Positions 48,339-57,066 of a DNA stretch of 64,000 bases are shown here, one piece after another. The stretch's first letter is position 1. Every line of letters starts with the position of its first letter. The notes below the pieces were generated by a model. That model saw only the letters and a list, made by a program, of their open reading frames with translations, searched no databases and was not told where the DNA came from. The DNA is from Brevundimonas mediterranea (GTDB lineage Bacteria; Pseudomonadota; Alphaproteobacteria; Caulobacterales; Caulobacteraceae), in assembly GCF_014196125.1 (NCBI RefSeq), contig NZ_JACIDA010000001.1, positions 496,001-560,000 of the forward strand. The letters are read 5' to 3'. The position numbers and the translations under genes are program-made.

Positions 48339-48589
48339 CAGCGCTTGTTCCGGAACAGGAAGAAGGCGACCAGGCAGACGCCGGAGCCGATCAGGGCCCA
48401 GGGCACCCAGGCCCAGCTGTCCATGGTGCTGACGGCGAAAACCCGCACCGCCAGGAACCAGCCGCAGGCCAGGCCCACGCCGGACACTAGGCTGGTTCCG
48501 CCAAAGCCGCGGCGGCCGGTGAGCAGATCGGCGATCCAGGCCAGCAGAAGTCCGCCCAGAACGGCGGCGGCGATGTCGGCGTATTCCAA
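48338..48589 (-). CDS. Small multipass membrane protein, unknown
   Basis: An 83-residue hydrophobic protein with about three membrane segments: YADIAAAVLGGLLLAWIADL, TSLVSGVGLACGWFLAVRVF, and WAWVPWALIGSGVCLVAFFL ending FRNKR. It shows the Gly-rich first-helix layout and GRRGFGG turn of the GlsB/YeaQ/YmgE (transglycosylase-associated) family, but this is a weak match. It is translationally linked to the DUF2842 gene by a one-base overlap. No function is assigned. Confidence 0.65.
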   Translation of the reverse strand: MEYADIAAAVLGGLLLAWIADLLTGRRGFGGTSLVSGVGLACGWFLAVRVFAVSTMDSWAWVPWALIGSGVCLVAFFLFRNKR

Positions 48590-48724
48590 CCCTGATCTCC
48601 TGCGGCGTCAGCGCCGTTAACTTAATCCGACTCGATCTTGTCACGCCGGGCGGGCATACCGCCCCGGTCGCGATTTGGTCACGGTCGAGCGCGACACCAT
48701 ATCCGGGTCAGTGTCGGGCGTCGA

Positions 48725-49825
48725 ATGAACCGTTTCGGAAATCCAGATCGCAATCGCGCCGTCGCCGTGTGGCTGTTCGCCACGGCGGCCGTCGTCTTCC
48801 TGATGGTGGTGGTCGGCGGCATCACCCGCCTGACCGGATCGGGTCTGTCGATCACGGAGTGGCGACCTATCATGGGCGCGATCCCACCGCTGAACGACGC
48901 CCAGTGGGCCGAGGCCTTCGACAAGTACAAACAGATTCCCCAGTACGCCCAGATCAACGCCGGCATGAGCCTGGGCGAATTCCAGGGCATCTTCTGGTGG
49001 GAATGGCTGCACCGCCTGATCGGGCGTGTGGTCGGCCTGGTGTTCGCCCTGCCGCTGGTCGTCTTCCTGGCGTGCAGGATGTCGCCGCAGCGTTCGGTCC
49101 TGCGGCAATGGGCCATGCCCGACCGGCTGATCTGGCGTTGCGTGTTGCTGCTGGCCCTGGGCGGGCTTCAGGGGCTGATCGGCTGGTGGATGGTGTCCAG
49201 CGGCCTGTCGGAGCGGGTCAGTGTCGCGCCCGAGCGTCTGGCGACCCATCTGGGCCTGGCCTTCGTCCTGTTCGCCGCCCTGATCTGGACCGGGCTTGAG
49301 GCCTGGAACGGCGAGGATCACGGGCGTGCGCCGGGCGGATGGGCGCGCGGGGCCGGGATTCTGCTGGGCGTGGTCTTCGTCCAGTGTCTGCTGGGCGCCC
49401 TGGTCGCCGGCGGTCACGCGGGGCTGGTCTATACCGACTGGCCGCTGATGGACGGGGCGGTCCTGCCGCCGGCCGACTGGAGCCTGGGCGCCGGGGCCTT
49501 GCTGCATGACAAGGCCCTGACCCAGTTCAATCACCGGCTTGTGGCCTATGGCCTGTTGATCGCCGTCAGCATCTACGCCTTCCAGGCCTGGCGCTGGCGT
49601 GTGGCCGAAGGAATGGGGCTGGCGGCCTTTGTCCTGGCCGCCGTCGTCTGGCTTCAGGCCGTGCTGGGGATCGTCACCCTGATGCACGCCGTGCCGGTGT
49701 GGCTGGGCGTGCTGCACCAGGCCGGGGCCGCCGTCGTTCTGGCCGTGGCGACGGCGAACCTTTGGCTGGTGCTGCGAGCTCAGCCCCGGATCTTCATGTC
49801 CGGACCGAGGACCATGGTCCGGTGA
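48725..49825 (+). CDS. ctaA: Heme A synthase (COX15/CtaA)
   Basis: An inner-membrane oxidase of 366 residues that converts heme O to heme A for cytochrome c oxidase, with eight membrane helices. The conserved His are visible in [39 protein letters not shown] and [32 protein letters not shown] after helix 1 is the family signature. ATG 48725 was chosen because the family starts here; the open frame extends back to 48638. Its 3' end overlaps the convergent phoX gene by 32 bases. Other cytochrome oxidase genes are not in the window. Confidence 0.95.
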   Translation: MNRFGNPDRNRAVAVWLFATAAVVFLMVVVGGITRLTGSGLSITEWRPIMGAIPPLNDAQWAEAFDKYKQIPQYAQINAGMSLGEFQGIFWWEWLHRLIGRVVGLVFALPLVVFLACRMSPQRSVLRQWAMPDRLIWRCVLLLALGGLQGLIGWWMVSSGLSERVSVAPERLATHLGLAFVLFAALIWTGLEAWNGEDHGRAPGGWARGAGILLGVVFVQCLLGALVAGGHAGLVYTDWPLMDGAVLPPADWSLGAGALLHDKALTQFNHRLVAYGLLIAVSIYAFQAWRWRVAEGMGLAAFVLAAVVWLQAVLGIVTLMHAVPVWLGVLHQAGAAVVLAVATANLWLVLRAQPRIFMSGPRTMVR

Positions 49826-51194
49826 TCGCCACGGTCAGACCCGGATACTGAATATTGACGAACAGGGTCCGGCCGTCGGGAGCGAACACCGCGCCGGCGA
49901 ACTCGGAATTGCCCTGAAACACGTTGCGCCCCAGGGTGTAGAGCTTGCCCTCGGGCGTGACGCCCTTCAGGTGGTTGCGGACTTCGGTCGAATAGTTGTC
50001 TTCGCAGACGATCAGATGGCCCCAAGGCGCGATGGTGATGTTGTCGCCCATGTTCAGGGTCTTCACATCGGTGCTTTCAACGAACAGCTGCACACGACCG
50101 GGATGACGCGTCTCGCCGGATCGACCTTCTTCAGCCGAGGGCACATAGCGCAGGATTTGACCGCGCTGGATCGGTCCGCCCGAGGTGGCGGTCAGATACA
50201 GCTCGCCGTCGCCCCACCAGATGCCCTCGGCGCGGGCCACCAGGGCGGCGCCTTGAGCATGACCGCGTCGACGCAGGTCGCCTTTTGGGCTTTCGACCTC
50301 CTCCATGTCGATCCAGTCCACTTCGCGCCAGTCTCCGATAGACCAGATGCGATCGGCGTGGTTCGAGGTGTCGGCGCCCCGGTGGCCGCGCAGGACCATG
50401 GCCTGCAGTCGGCCGCCCCTGGCCAGTTCGCCGGGGGTGTCGGGAATGAAGCGATAGAAGAGACCGTCGCCTTGATCCTCGGTCAGATAGAGGATCCCGG
50501 TCCGGGGATCGACGCAGACGGCCTCGTGCTCAAACCGCCCCATGGCCTTCAGCGGGACCGGATCGACGAGACCCTCGGCGCGAGCCGGCACCTCGAAGAC
50601 ATAGCCATGATCCTTGGTCACGTCCGAGTCGGTCGGAAGCTCGCTCGTCTCCTCGCAACTGAGCCATGACCCCCAGGGCGTCTGACCGCCGCAGCAGTTG
50701 GTGCTGGTGCCGGCCAGGCTGAGGTGTTGGCGTTCGGTGCGGCCCGTCGCCAGGTCGTAGATGACCGTGGTCGTGCCGCCGGGGAGGGGGCGCCCGTCCT
50801 TGTAGGTGTCATAGGCGCGCCTGACGTCCAGCTGACCGATCCGTTCCTGATTATAGCCGCCCGGCCCCCAGTTGCGGTGGCTGGCCGATGAACCCTTCAG
50901 TTCGTGATTGCGGACCAGGGCGACGCGGGTGTCGTCCAGGGCGAAACACCCCATGCCGTCGAACTGTCCCGGCACCAGAAGGCCGTCGGCCATGGTCTCT
51001 CCGCCTTGAGAGACAATGCGGTAGGAAAAGCCTTCCGGCAGGTCCAGCACGCCGTTGGGATCACGCTTGAGAGGGCCGTAGCCGATGACCTCGTTGAGGT
51101 AGGTCTCCTCCTCGGCGGCTTTGACGCTCTGAGCCAGGCCGGAAAAGGCGAGGGCGGCGCTGGAGGCTATGAGGCCGCGGCGGTGAAGGATCAT
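49794..51194 (-). CDS. phoX: PhoX-family alkaline phosphatase-like exported protein
   Basis: A 466-residue protein of the PhoX/DUF839 family, Ca2+/Fe-dependent phosphatases of the periplasm that release phosphate from esters. The leader [20 protein letters not shown] carries two Arg, consistent with Tat export, the route used by PhoX. Family motifs include [60 protein letters not shown] residues, and [15 protein letters not shown]. The protein is shorter than well-studied PhoX enzymes (about 600), so it may differ in substrate. The stop lies within ctaA. No Pho box was recognised upstream. Confidence 0.82.
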   Translation of the reverse strand: MILHRRGLIASSAALAFSGLAQSVKAAEEETYLNEVIGYGPLKRDPNGVLDLPEGFSYRIVSQGGETMADGLLVPGQFDGMGCFALDDTRVALVRNHELKGSSASHRNWGPGGYNQERIGQLDVRRAYDTYKDGRPLPGGTTTVIYDLATGRTERQHLSLAGTSTNCCGGQTPWGSWLSCEETSELPTDSDVTKDHGYVFEVPARAEGLVDPVPLKAMGRFEHEAVCVDPRTGILYLTEDQGDGLFYRFIPDTPGELARGGRLQAMVLRGHRGADTSNHADRIWSIGDWREVDWIDMEEVESPKGDLRRRGHAQGAALVARAEGIWWGDGELYLTATSGGPIQRGQILRYVPSAEEGRSGETRHPGRVQLFVESTDVKTLNMGDNITIAPWGHLIVCEDNYSTEVRNHLKGVTPEGKLYTLGRNVFQGNSEFAGAVFAPDGRTLFVNIQYPGLTVAITGPWSSVRT

Positions 51195-51293
51195 GGGAGA
51201 GCTCCGAAGGATTTGGCCTCCGATGACTCCGAATGGCTATGGTTTGATGACGAACGCCGTTAATTTGTAACGGAGAAACAGCTCAATTTTGCG

Positions 51294-51307
51294 GGTATTT
51301 TAATACC
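51294..51307. repeat. Dyad GGTATT-TT-AATACC between phoX and rplM
   Basis: A perfect 6+6 inverted repeat with a two-base centre. It lies about 100 bases upstream of phoX and 150 upstream of rplM in an AT-rich stretch. It could be an operator for either; no known regulator is recognised. Confidence 0.35.
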
Positions 51308-51366
51308 GCATATGGAATATTACGTTAAAACAGTATCTTGCATCACATGTCGCGCTTTCAGGCGCG

Positions 51367-51395
51367 TTGACGCGGCGTGTCGTCTCCTGTATCAG
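51367..51395 (+). promoter_or_regulatory. Promoter for rplM-rpsI
   Basis: TTGACG at 51367-51372 and TATCAG at 51390-51395 are separated by 17 bases, close to the housekeeping consensus. The rplM start is 61 bases further on, leaving a short leader. Confidence 0.5.
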
Positions 51396-51456
51396 CGCGC
51401 CTTCATTCGGTTCCCTCGGGGGCCGGACCCGATTTTCGTCTCCAGGAACCCCCTCA

Positions 51457-51933
51457 ATGCTGAAGAGCACCACGGCTTCGTTGAAGCCGGCCGAGGTCGA
51501 GAAGAAATGGATCCACATCGACGCCGAAGGCGTCGTGGTGGGCCGTCTCGCGACCTTCATCGCCAACCGTCTGCGCGGCAAGCACCGCGGCGACTACACT
51601 CCGCACGTTGATTGCGGCGACTATGTCGTCGTCACCAACGTCGACAAGGTGGTGTTCACCGGCAAGAAGTCGACCGACAAGGTCTATTATCGCCACACCG
51701 GCCACCCGGGCGGCGTCAAGTCGACGACCCCGGAGAAGGTTCTGGGCGGTCGCTTCCCCGAGCGCGTGCTCGAGAAGGCCGTCGAGCGCATGCTGCCGAA
51801 GGAAAGCCCGCTGGCCCGCAAGCAGATGACGCACCTGCGCCTGTTCGCCGGCGGCGCGCACGAACATGAAGCCCAGCAACCGGAAACGATCGACTTCAAG
51901 TCGGCGTCGCCCAAGAACACCCGGAGCGTCTGA
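51457..51933 (+). CDS. rplM: 50S ribosomal protein L13
   Basis: A 158-residue ribosomal protein that binds 23S rRNA early in large-subunit assembly. It has [20 protein letters not shown] at the start, [20 protein letters not shown] and the [20 protein letters not shown] block, with [19 protein letters not shown] near the end. ATG 51457 was chosen with AGGAA upstream; a frame open to 51367 is not needed for the family length. It is co-transcribed with rpsI after two bases. Confidence 0.98.
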   Translation: MLKSTTASLKPAEVEKKWIHIDAEGVVVGRLATFIANRLRGKHRGDYTPHVDCGDYVVVTNVDKVVFTGKKSTDKVYYRHTGHPGGVKSTTPEKVLGGRFPERVLEKAVERMLPKESPLARKQMTHLRLFAGGAHEHEAQQPETIDFKSASPKNTRSV

Positions 51934-51935
51934 GC

Positions 51936-52430
51936 ATGACCGACGTGACCAATACCGAAGCCGCCACCGGTTTCGACGCCCTGAAGGGCCTGAGCTCTTC
52001 CGTCGAGAACGACGCCCCCGTCTATGTCCAGAAGCTGGACGCCCAGGGTCGCGCCTATTCGACCGGCAAGCGCAAGAACGCGATCGCTCGCGTCTGGGTT
52101 AAGCCCGGCACCGGCAAGATCACCGTCAACGGCAAGGACCAGGAGCAATATTTCGCTCGTCCCGTGCTGCGCATGATGATCGCCCAGCCCCTGACCGTCT
52201 CGGATCGCGCCACCCAGTATGACGTGATCTGCACCGTCGAAGGTTCGGGCCTGTCCGGCCAGGCCGGCGCCATCCGCCACGGCCTGTCGCACGCCCTGAC
52301 GCATTTCGAACCGGAACTGCGCAAGGTCCTGAAGCCGCACGGCTTCCTGACCCGCGACAGCCGCGTCGTCGAGCGCAAGAAGTACGGCCGCGCCAAGGCT
52401 CGCCGTTCGTTCCAGTTCTCGAAGCGCTGA
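51936..52430 (+). CDS. rpsI: 30S ribosomal protein S9
   Basis: A 164-residue S9. Residues 1-40 are an N-terminal extension; the core starts at [20 protein letters not shown] and shows the [15 protein letters not shown] and [17 protein letters not shown] motifs, ending [16 protein letters not shown]. The terminal SKR reaches the P-site tRNA. It follows rplM by two bases and is closed by a strong terminator, so rplM-rpsI is a complete two-gene operon. Confidence 0.98.
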   Translation: MTDVTNTEAATGFDALKGLSSSVENDAPVYVQKLDAQGRAYSTGKRKNAIARVWVKPGTGKITVNGKDQEQYFARPVLRMMIAQPLTVSDRATQYDVICTVEGSGLSGQAGAIRHGLSHALTHFEPELRKVLKPHGFLTRDSRVVERKKYGRAKARRSFQFSKR

Positions 52431-52454
52431 TCGCGTTCACGCGGTTTGGATTTG

Positions 52455-52489
52455 GGGCGCTTCGGGGAGACCCGGAGCGCCCTTTTTCT
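52455..52489 (+). terminator. Rho-independent terminator of rplM-rpsI
   Basis: A 12-bp stem (52455-52466 with 52471-52482, one G-U pair) around a four-base loop is followed by TTTTTCTT. It begins 25 bases after the rpsI stop. Confidence 0.92.
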
Positions 52490-52531
52490 TGTCCATCTTC
52501 TCCCGCATGGGGGAAGGGTCAGGAGTAGCCT

Positions 52532-53467
52532 ATGACCCACACCATCTTCATTGACGGCGAAGCCGGCACCACGGGCCTCGAGATCCGCGAGCGGCTGGAG
52601 GCGCGCTCGGATCTGGAGCTGATCCTGCTGGGCGACCGTCGGCGTGACGTCGAGGCGCGGCGCGAGGCTCTGAACAGCGCCGATGCGGTGATCCTGTGCC
52701 TGCCGGACGACGCGGCGCGCGAGGCGGTGGCCATGGTCGAGAACCCGTCGGTCAAGGTGATCGACGCCTCGACCGCCTATCGGGTCGCGCCGGGCTGGGC
52801 CTATGGCTTTCCCGAGATGGACGCAGGCCAGCGCGATCTGATCGCCCGGTCGCAGTTCGTGTCCAACCCCGGCTGCTATCCGACCGGCTTCATCGGCCTG
52901 ATGCGGCCGCTGGTGAAGGCGGGCCTGGTTCCGGCCGGCCATCCGGTCACGGTCAATGCGGTCTCGGGCTATTCCGGCGGCGGCAAGGCCATGATCGCCG
53001 AGTTCGAAGCCGAAGACGCCTCGACCGCTTATCGCGCCTATGGTCTGGCGCTGAAGCACAAGCACGTGCCGGAAATGACGAAACATTCGGGGCTGAGCCG
53101 CGAGGTGCTGTTCGCTCCGGCGGTCGGGAATTACCGCCAGGGCATGCTGGTCGAGGTTCCGCTGCACCTCGCCGCCTTGCCGGAGACCCCGTCGGTCGAG
53201 CGGATCCACGGCGCCCTGGTCGAGGCCCATGAAGGCCAGAGGTTCGTCGAGGTGGTCGATCTGGACGAGACCGAGGCCATGGCCGGTCTGGAGCCCGAGG
53301 CGCTGAACGGCACGAACCGCTTGCGTCTGCACGTCTTCGGCGATCGGTCGGGCGAACAGGTGCGTCTGGTCGCCCTGCTGGACAATCTGGGCAAGGGCGC
53401 GTCGGGTGCGGCGGTGCAGAACCTCAACATCATGCTGGGGCTGGATGAGGCGACCGGGCTGAACTGA
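52532..53467 (+). CDS. argC: N-acetyl-gamma-glutamyl-phosphate reductase (type 2)
   Basis: An NADPH enzyme of 311 residues in arginine synthesis that reduces N-acetylglutamyl-5-phosphate to the semialdehyde. It has the dinucleotide fold start IFIDGEAGTTGLEIRERLEA, the active-site Cys in FVSNPGCYPTGFIGL, and the YSGGGKAMI and HVPEMTKHSG motifs. The length (about 310 rather than 345) marks the short type 2 group. AGGAG lies seven bases upstream of the ATG. It stands alone after the rpsI terminator. Confidence 0.95.
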   Translation: MTHTIFIDGEAGTTGLEIRERLEARSDLELILLGDRRRDVEARREALNSADAVILCLPDDAAREAVAMVENPSVKVIDASTAYRVAPGWAYGFPEMDAGQRDLIARSQFVSNPGCYPTGFIGLMRPLVKAGLVPAGHPVTVNAVSGYSGGGKAMIAEFEAEDASTAYRAYGLALKHKHVPEMTKHSGLSREVLFAPAVGNYRQGMLVEVPLHLAALPETPSVERIHGALVEAHEGQRFVEVVDLDETEAMAGLEPEALNGTNRLRLHVFGDRSGEQVRLVALLDNLGKGASGAAVQNLNIMLGLDEATGLN

Positions 53468-53531
53468 GGCCCTGATCTGAAGAAGGTACGAGGCGAGAAA
53501 CCTTTCCCTTCGTCCCATCGTACTGGGTGAC

Positions 53532-54035
53532 ATGACCCAGTCCCCGATCCTCAATCGACGCGGCCTTCTGACCGGCGCCGGCGCGCTGGCCTTGGCCGCC
53601 TGTTCGCCCGAACCGTCCCAGGCGGGGCAGGGACCCTACGCCGCCTCGCCCTATCGTCGCGTGACGGACGCCGAATGGCGACGGCGGCTGGGCGACGCCG
53701 CCTGGCGCGTGATGCGGCACGAGGACACCGAACGGCCCTACACCAGCCCGCTGAATGACGAACATCGGCGCGGGACCTTCGTCTGCAAGGGCTGCGACCT
53801 GCCGCTGTTCCGCTCGAACTGGAAGTTCGATTCCCGCACCGGCTGGCCCAGCTTCTATGAGGTCATCGCCGCCAACATCGGCCGCAAGCGCGACCTGGCC
53901 ATCGGCATTCCCCGCACCGAATACCACTGCGCCCGGTGCCTGGGACATCAGGGCCATGTGTTCAACGATGGGCCGAGGCCTACGGGTCTGCGCTACTGCA
54001 ACAACGGCGTCGCGCTGAAGTTCGTCGCCGCCTAG
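53532..54035 (+). CDS. msrB: Peptide-methionine (R)-S-oxide reductase, exported
   Basis: A 167-residue repair enzyme reducing methionine-R-sulfoxide in proteins. The Zn-binding pairs are FVCKGCDLPLF and HCARCLGHQGHVF, the substrate region FDSRTGWPSFYE, and the catalytic Cys is in LRYCNNGVALKF. The leader MTQSPILNRRGLLTGAGALA with ALAACS carries twin Arg and a lipobox-like Cys, so the protein may be Tat-exported and lipid-anchored and act on envelope proteins. The ribosome site is weak. Its stop overlaps that of the convergent small membrane protein gene by four bases. Confidence 0.93.
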   Translation: MTQSPILNRRGLLTGAGALALAACSPEPSQAGQGPYAASPYRRVTDAEWRRRLGDAAWRVMRHEDTERPYTSPLNDEHRRGTFVCKGCDLPLFRSNWKFDSRTGWPSFYEVIAANIGRKRDLAIGIPRTEYHCARCLGHQGHVFNDGPRPTGLRYCNNGVALKFVAA

Positions 54036-54409
54036 CGCCGGTTGGCGCGCACAGCCGAATCAACGGTCACCCCGAACCAGACGGCGGCGATGATGATCAG
54101 CAGGCCGTAGTCGTGGCCCGGCAGGAAGACCGGAGCGACGGCGGCGGCGATGACCAGCAGGGGAAACAGGCCAGCCCAGGCGGCGGTTCCCGGCGAGGCC
54201 GCATGGATGACCGGCTGCGGCGTCGGGCGGTTCATCCGGCGGGCCATCCAGCCGTTCAGGGCGACGAACAGGCCCGCACAGACCACGGCGCTGATCACAT
54301 ATTTCGCCGTATTGCCCGGCTCGCCGAAGGTCGCCGCCGTCATGATCAGCAGAACCAGGGCGACGCCCGTGCTGACGGCCAGCAGGATATTGGGTTCGAT
54401 ACGGTTCAA
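54032..54409 (-). CDS. Small membrane protein coupled to phaC, unknown
   Basis: A 125-residue inner-membrane protein with four hydrophobic segments (NILLAVSTGVALVLLIM, YVISAVVCAGLFVALNGWM, AWAGLFPLLVIAAAVAPVF, YGLLIIIAAVWFGVTV). It starts with TTG at 54409 overlapping the phaC stop (TTGA), so it is translated by coupling to the PHA synthase gene. I recognise no family. The linkage hints at a role at the granule-membrane interface or may be accidental. Confidence 0.7.
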   Translation of the reverse strand: MNRIEPNILLAVSTGVALVLLIMTAATFGEPGNTAKYVISAVVCAGLFVALNGWMARRMNRPTPQPVIHAASPGTAAWAGLFPLLVIAAAVAPVFLPGHDYGLLIIIAAVWFGVTVDSAVRANRR

Positions 54410-56475
54410 GACTTCACTTTCACATACAGACCCGGCGCCGGGGCCAGGGGTGGAAGCGGACCCTTAGCAGGGTCTCGGGCCGGAATCCTGGCGCCCGAGC
54501 GATCATGCAGCCAGCCGGCCCAGTGCTCCCACCAACTGCCCGGATGCTCAGCCGCCCCGGCCTGCCACTCGGCCAGGGTCTCGGGCAGGGCGGCGTTGGT
54601 CCAGTGCTGGTATTTTCGCGCCGCCGGAGCGTTGATCACCCCGGCGATATGGCCCGACCCGGCTAGGGTGAAGGTCACGTCCGTGCTGCCGAATAGGCGA
54701 GCCGAACGATAGACCGAGTTCATCGGGGCGATATGATCCTCGCGGCTGGCCTGGAAATACAGGGGGATGGCGACCTTCGACAGGTCGGCCGTCAGGCCGC
54801 CGATCTCGAACACGCCGCGCGCCAGGGCGTTGGCGCCGTACATCTGGCGCAGATAGGCCAGGTGCAGGGTCTTGGGCATCCGGGTCTGGTCCGCGTTCCA
54901 GAACAACAGGTCGAAGGCCGGCGGATCCTTGCCCAGTAGATAGTTGCTGATGAAGAAGGACCAGATCAGGTCGTTGGAGCGTAGGGCGTTGAAGGTGTCC
55001 GCCATGGCCGTGCCGGGCAGGACCCCGCCGGCGGCGTCCATCTGGCGCTCGATCTCGGCGATCCAGTGTTCGTCGGTGAACAGCAGCAGGTCGCCGGCCT
55101 CGGCGAAGTCATGCTGGGCGGCGAAGAAGGTGGCGGCGGCGACGCGGGTGTCGCCCCGCGCCGCCATATGGGCAAGGCCCGCGCCCAGCAGGGTGCCGCC
55201 GATGCAATAGCCGACCGCGTTCAACTGCTCCGCGCCCGTCTGTTCCAGCGTCTTGTCGATGGCGCGATAGACGCCCTTTTCCAGATAGTCGTCGAAGCCG
55301 AAGCCCGCCTTGTCCAGGTCCGGATTGACCCAGGAACAGACGAAGACGGTGAAGCCCTGGGCCGACAGCCAGCGGATCATCGAATTGGTCGGCTGGAGGT
55401 CCAGGATGTAGAACTTGTTGATCCAGGGTGGGAAGATCAGCAGGGGGATCTGATGCTGGGTCTCGGTCGCCGCATCATACTGGATCAGCTCGAACAGGTC
55501 GTCGCGCCACACCACCTGGCCCGGCGCGGTGGCGACATTTTCGCCGACGACGAACTTGCCGTAGTCGGCCTGGCTGATGCGCAGGGAACCGCCGCCGCGT
55601 TCCAGATCGGCGACGAAATTCTGCATCCCCTTGACCAGGGACTCGCCGCTGGTTTCGGCCAGGGCCTTAAGGGCCACCGGGTTGGAGGCGAGGAAGTTGG
55701 ACGGCGAGAAGGCGTCGGTCAGCAGGCGGGTGAAGAACTGGGCGCGCTGCTTGACCGCCGGATCGACGTCCTCGACCCCCGCGATCAGGCCGTTCATCCA
55801 GTCCGAGGTCAGCAGATAGGAGCGGCGCATCATGTCGAACATCGGATTGTCGGACCAGGCGGGATCCTTGAACCGCTTGTCGGCGGGAGCGGGCGGCATC
55901 GGCTCGCCGGCCGCCTGACGCGCCGTGCCGGTCCACAGGTCCATATAGCGGCTGAACAGGTCGGCCTGGGCCTGGAACAGTTTTTCTGGGCGTGAGGCCA
56001 GGCTGCTCATGACCGAGGTCATGGCGGGGCCGACATGGAACGGGTCGGGCGACAGGGCGGCGGGGCGGTCGGCTTGAGACAGGGCGGCCTCGGCGAGCGC
56101 GCTCTGGGCCATCATGGCCGCCTTGGCCAGGTTCATGGACAGGGTTTCGAGCAACTGGGCCTGGTCGGCGCCACGGAAGGGGGCGGAGGCGGGCTCGGCG
56201 GGCGTCTCGGCGGCGGGGGCGGCGTCCGGCGATTCGATCTTGGGCTCGGGCGCCGGCGTCTTGGCGCGCGGCGGGCGGGGCTTGGCCGAGGTGGGGCGAC
56301 CGGGTTTGCGCGGCGTCTTCGCGACCGGGGCGTCCTCAAGCGGCGTGGGCTTAGGCGTCTGAGCCGCCGCAGGTTTGGACGGTCCTGGCTTGGAAGCGGC
56401 AGGTTTGGCCTTCCGGGCGGCGCCTTTTGGGGCGGGCTGGGAAGTCGGGGTCTTGTCTTTCGGAGCTTGGGCCAT
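54406..56475 (-). CDS. phaC: Class I poly(3-hydroxyalkanoate) synthase with basic N-terminal extension
   Basis: This 689-residue enzyme polymerises 3-hydroxyacyl-CoA into PHA granules. The alpha/beta-hydrolase domain has the lipase-box Cys in NAVGYCIGGTLLG (Cys424), with Asp in SREDHIAP and His in GSGHIAGVIN; PPWINKFYILDL is also a family hallmark. ATG 56475 follows AAGGA at five bases and removes a long spurious extension toward 57699. Residues 1-100 are Lys/Pro/Ala-rich, then acidic, with an AT-hook-like PRKPGRP at 55-61; usual class I synthases have about 590 residues. 3-Hydroxybutyrate dehydrogenase at 8410-9279 serves the same cycle. Confidence 0.95.
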   Translation of the reverse strand: MAQAPKDKTPTSQPAPKGAARKAKPAASKPGPSKPAAAQTPKPTPLEDAPVAKTPRKPGRPTSAKPRPPRAKTPAPEPKIESPDAAPAAETPAEPASAPFRGADQAQLLETLSMNLAKAAMMAQSALAEAALSQADRPAALSPDPFHVGPAMTSVMSSLASRPEKLFQAQADLFSRYMDLWTGTARQAAGEPMPPAPADKRFKDPAWSDNPMFDMMRRSYLLTSDWMNGLIAGVEDVDPAVKQRAQFFTRLLTDAFSPSNFLASNPVALKALAETSGESLVKGMQNFVADLERGGGSLRISQADYGKFVVGENVATAPGQVVWRDDLFELIQYDAATETQHQIPLLIFPPWINKFYILDLQPTNSMIRWLSAQGFTVFVCSWVNPDLDKAGFGFDDYLEKGVYRAIDKTLEQTGAEQLNAVGYCIGGTLLGAGLAHMAARGDTRVAAATFFAAQHDFAEAGDLLLFTDEHWIAEIERQMDAAGGVLPGTAMADTFNALRSNDLIWSFFISNYLLGKDPPAFDLLFWNADQTRMPKTLHLAYLRQMYGANALARGVFEIGGLTADLSKVAIPLYFQASREDHIAPMNSVYRSARLFGSTDVTFTLAGSGHIAGVINAPAARKYQHWTNAALPETLAEWQAGAAEHPGSWWEHWAGWLHDRSGARIPARDPAKGPLPPLAPAPGLYVKVKS

Positions 56476-56564
56476 GGATTTCCTTCGCCTTCCTGTGTGC
56501 AGAGGGCTGGTTCGACGCCTCGCCCTTCCGCACGACGCGATGATGGCATAAGACCGACCCCGAC

Positions 56565-57026
56565 ATGAACGCGCACTTTCGAAAAAGAACGAGGCTGACG
56601 GCTTCTTTGCTCTGCTTGGCGTCGCTGTCGGCGTCTCTGGGGGCCTGTGCGCGCTCGTTTGCGCCGAGCACCGATCCGACCTCGCCCATCGCGCCGCGGG
56701 TTCAGGCCATGGTCGACGCCAATCGCCATTATCCCAGTTGGGAGAACTTCCCCGCCGCGCCGGCCGACCTGCCGCAGGCGACCCAGGTCGCGGCCCAGGT
56801 CCAGGCGCTGCAGGGCCAGGGCGGGGCCTTGGGCGGCGAGGTGGCGCGGATCGACTGGACGCTGGGCGACGCCGAAACCCTGGCCGCCGAGACCCGCGCC
56901 CAGGTCGGAGCCGTGCCCGTGTCGCCGGATGCGGCCCGCACCGAGGCCGAGATCGACGCCTTCGCCCAGAGCCTGAGGGACCGCGCCAAGGCGCCGCCGC
57001 CGATTGATCGGCGCCCGGTTGAATGA
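56565..57026 (+). CDS. Putative lipoprotein, unknown
   Basis: A 153-residue protein with a leader ending LSASLGACARS, a good lipobox (L-G-A-C), so probably lipid-anchored. The remainder is hydrophilic, rich in Ala and Gln, with VQAMVDANRHYPSWENFPAAPADLP in the middle (written in full as overlapping pieces VQAMVDANRHYPSW and ENFPAAPADLP) and a helical C-terminal half. No family is recognised. It is divergent from phaC across about 90 bases and precedes recJ by 40 bases. Confidence 0.75.
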   Translation: MNAHFRKRTRLTASLLCLASLSASLGACARSFAPSTDPTSPIAPRVQAMVDANRHYPSWENFPAAPADLPQATQVAAQVQALQGQGGALGGEVARIDWTLGDAETLAAETRAQVGAVPVSPDAARTEAEIDAFAQSLRDRAKAPPPIDRRPVE

Positions 57027-57066
57027 GCCTGTCGCCGGGGATCGAGAATCCCCGGATGACGCGACG

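Noticed and set aside
53486..53523. Inverted repeat GTACGA...TCGTAC upstream of msrB
   Set aside because: Arms are only six bases and 26 apart; at this GC content it may be chance, and no regulator fits.
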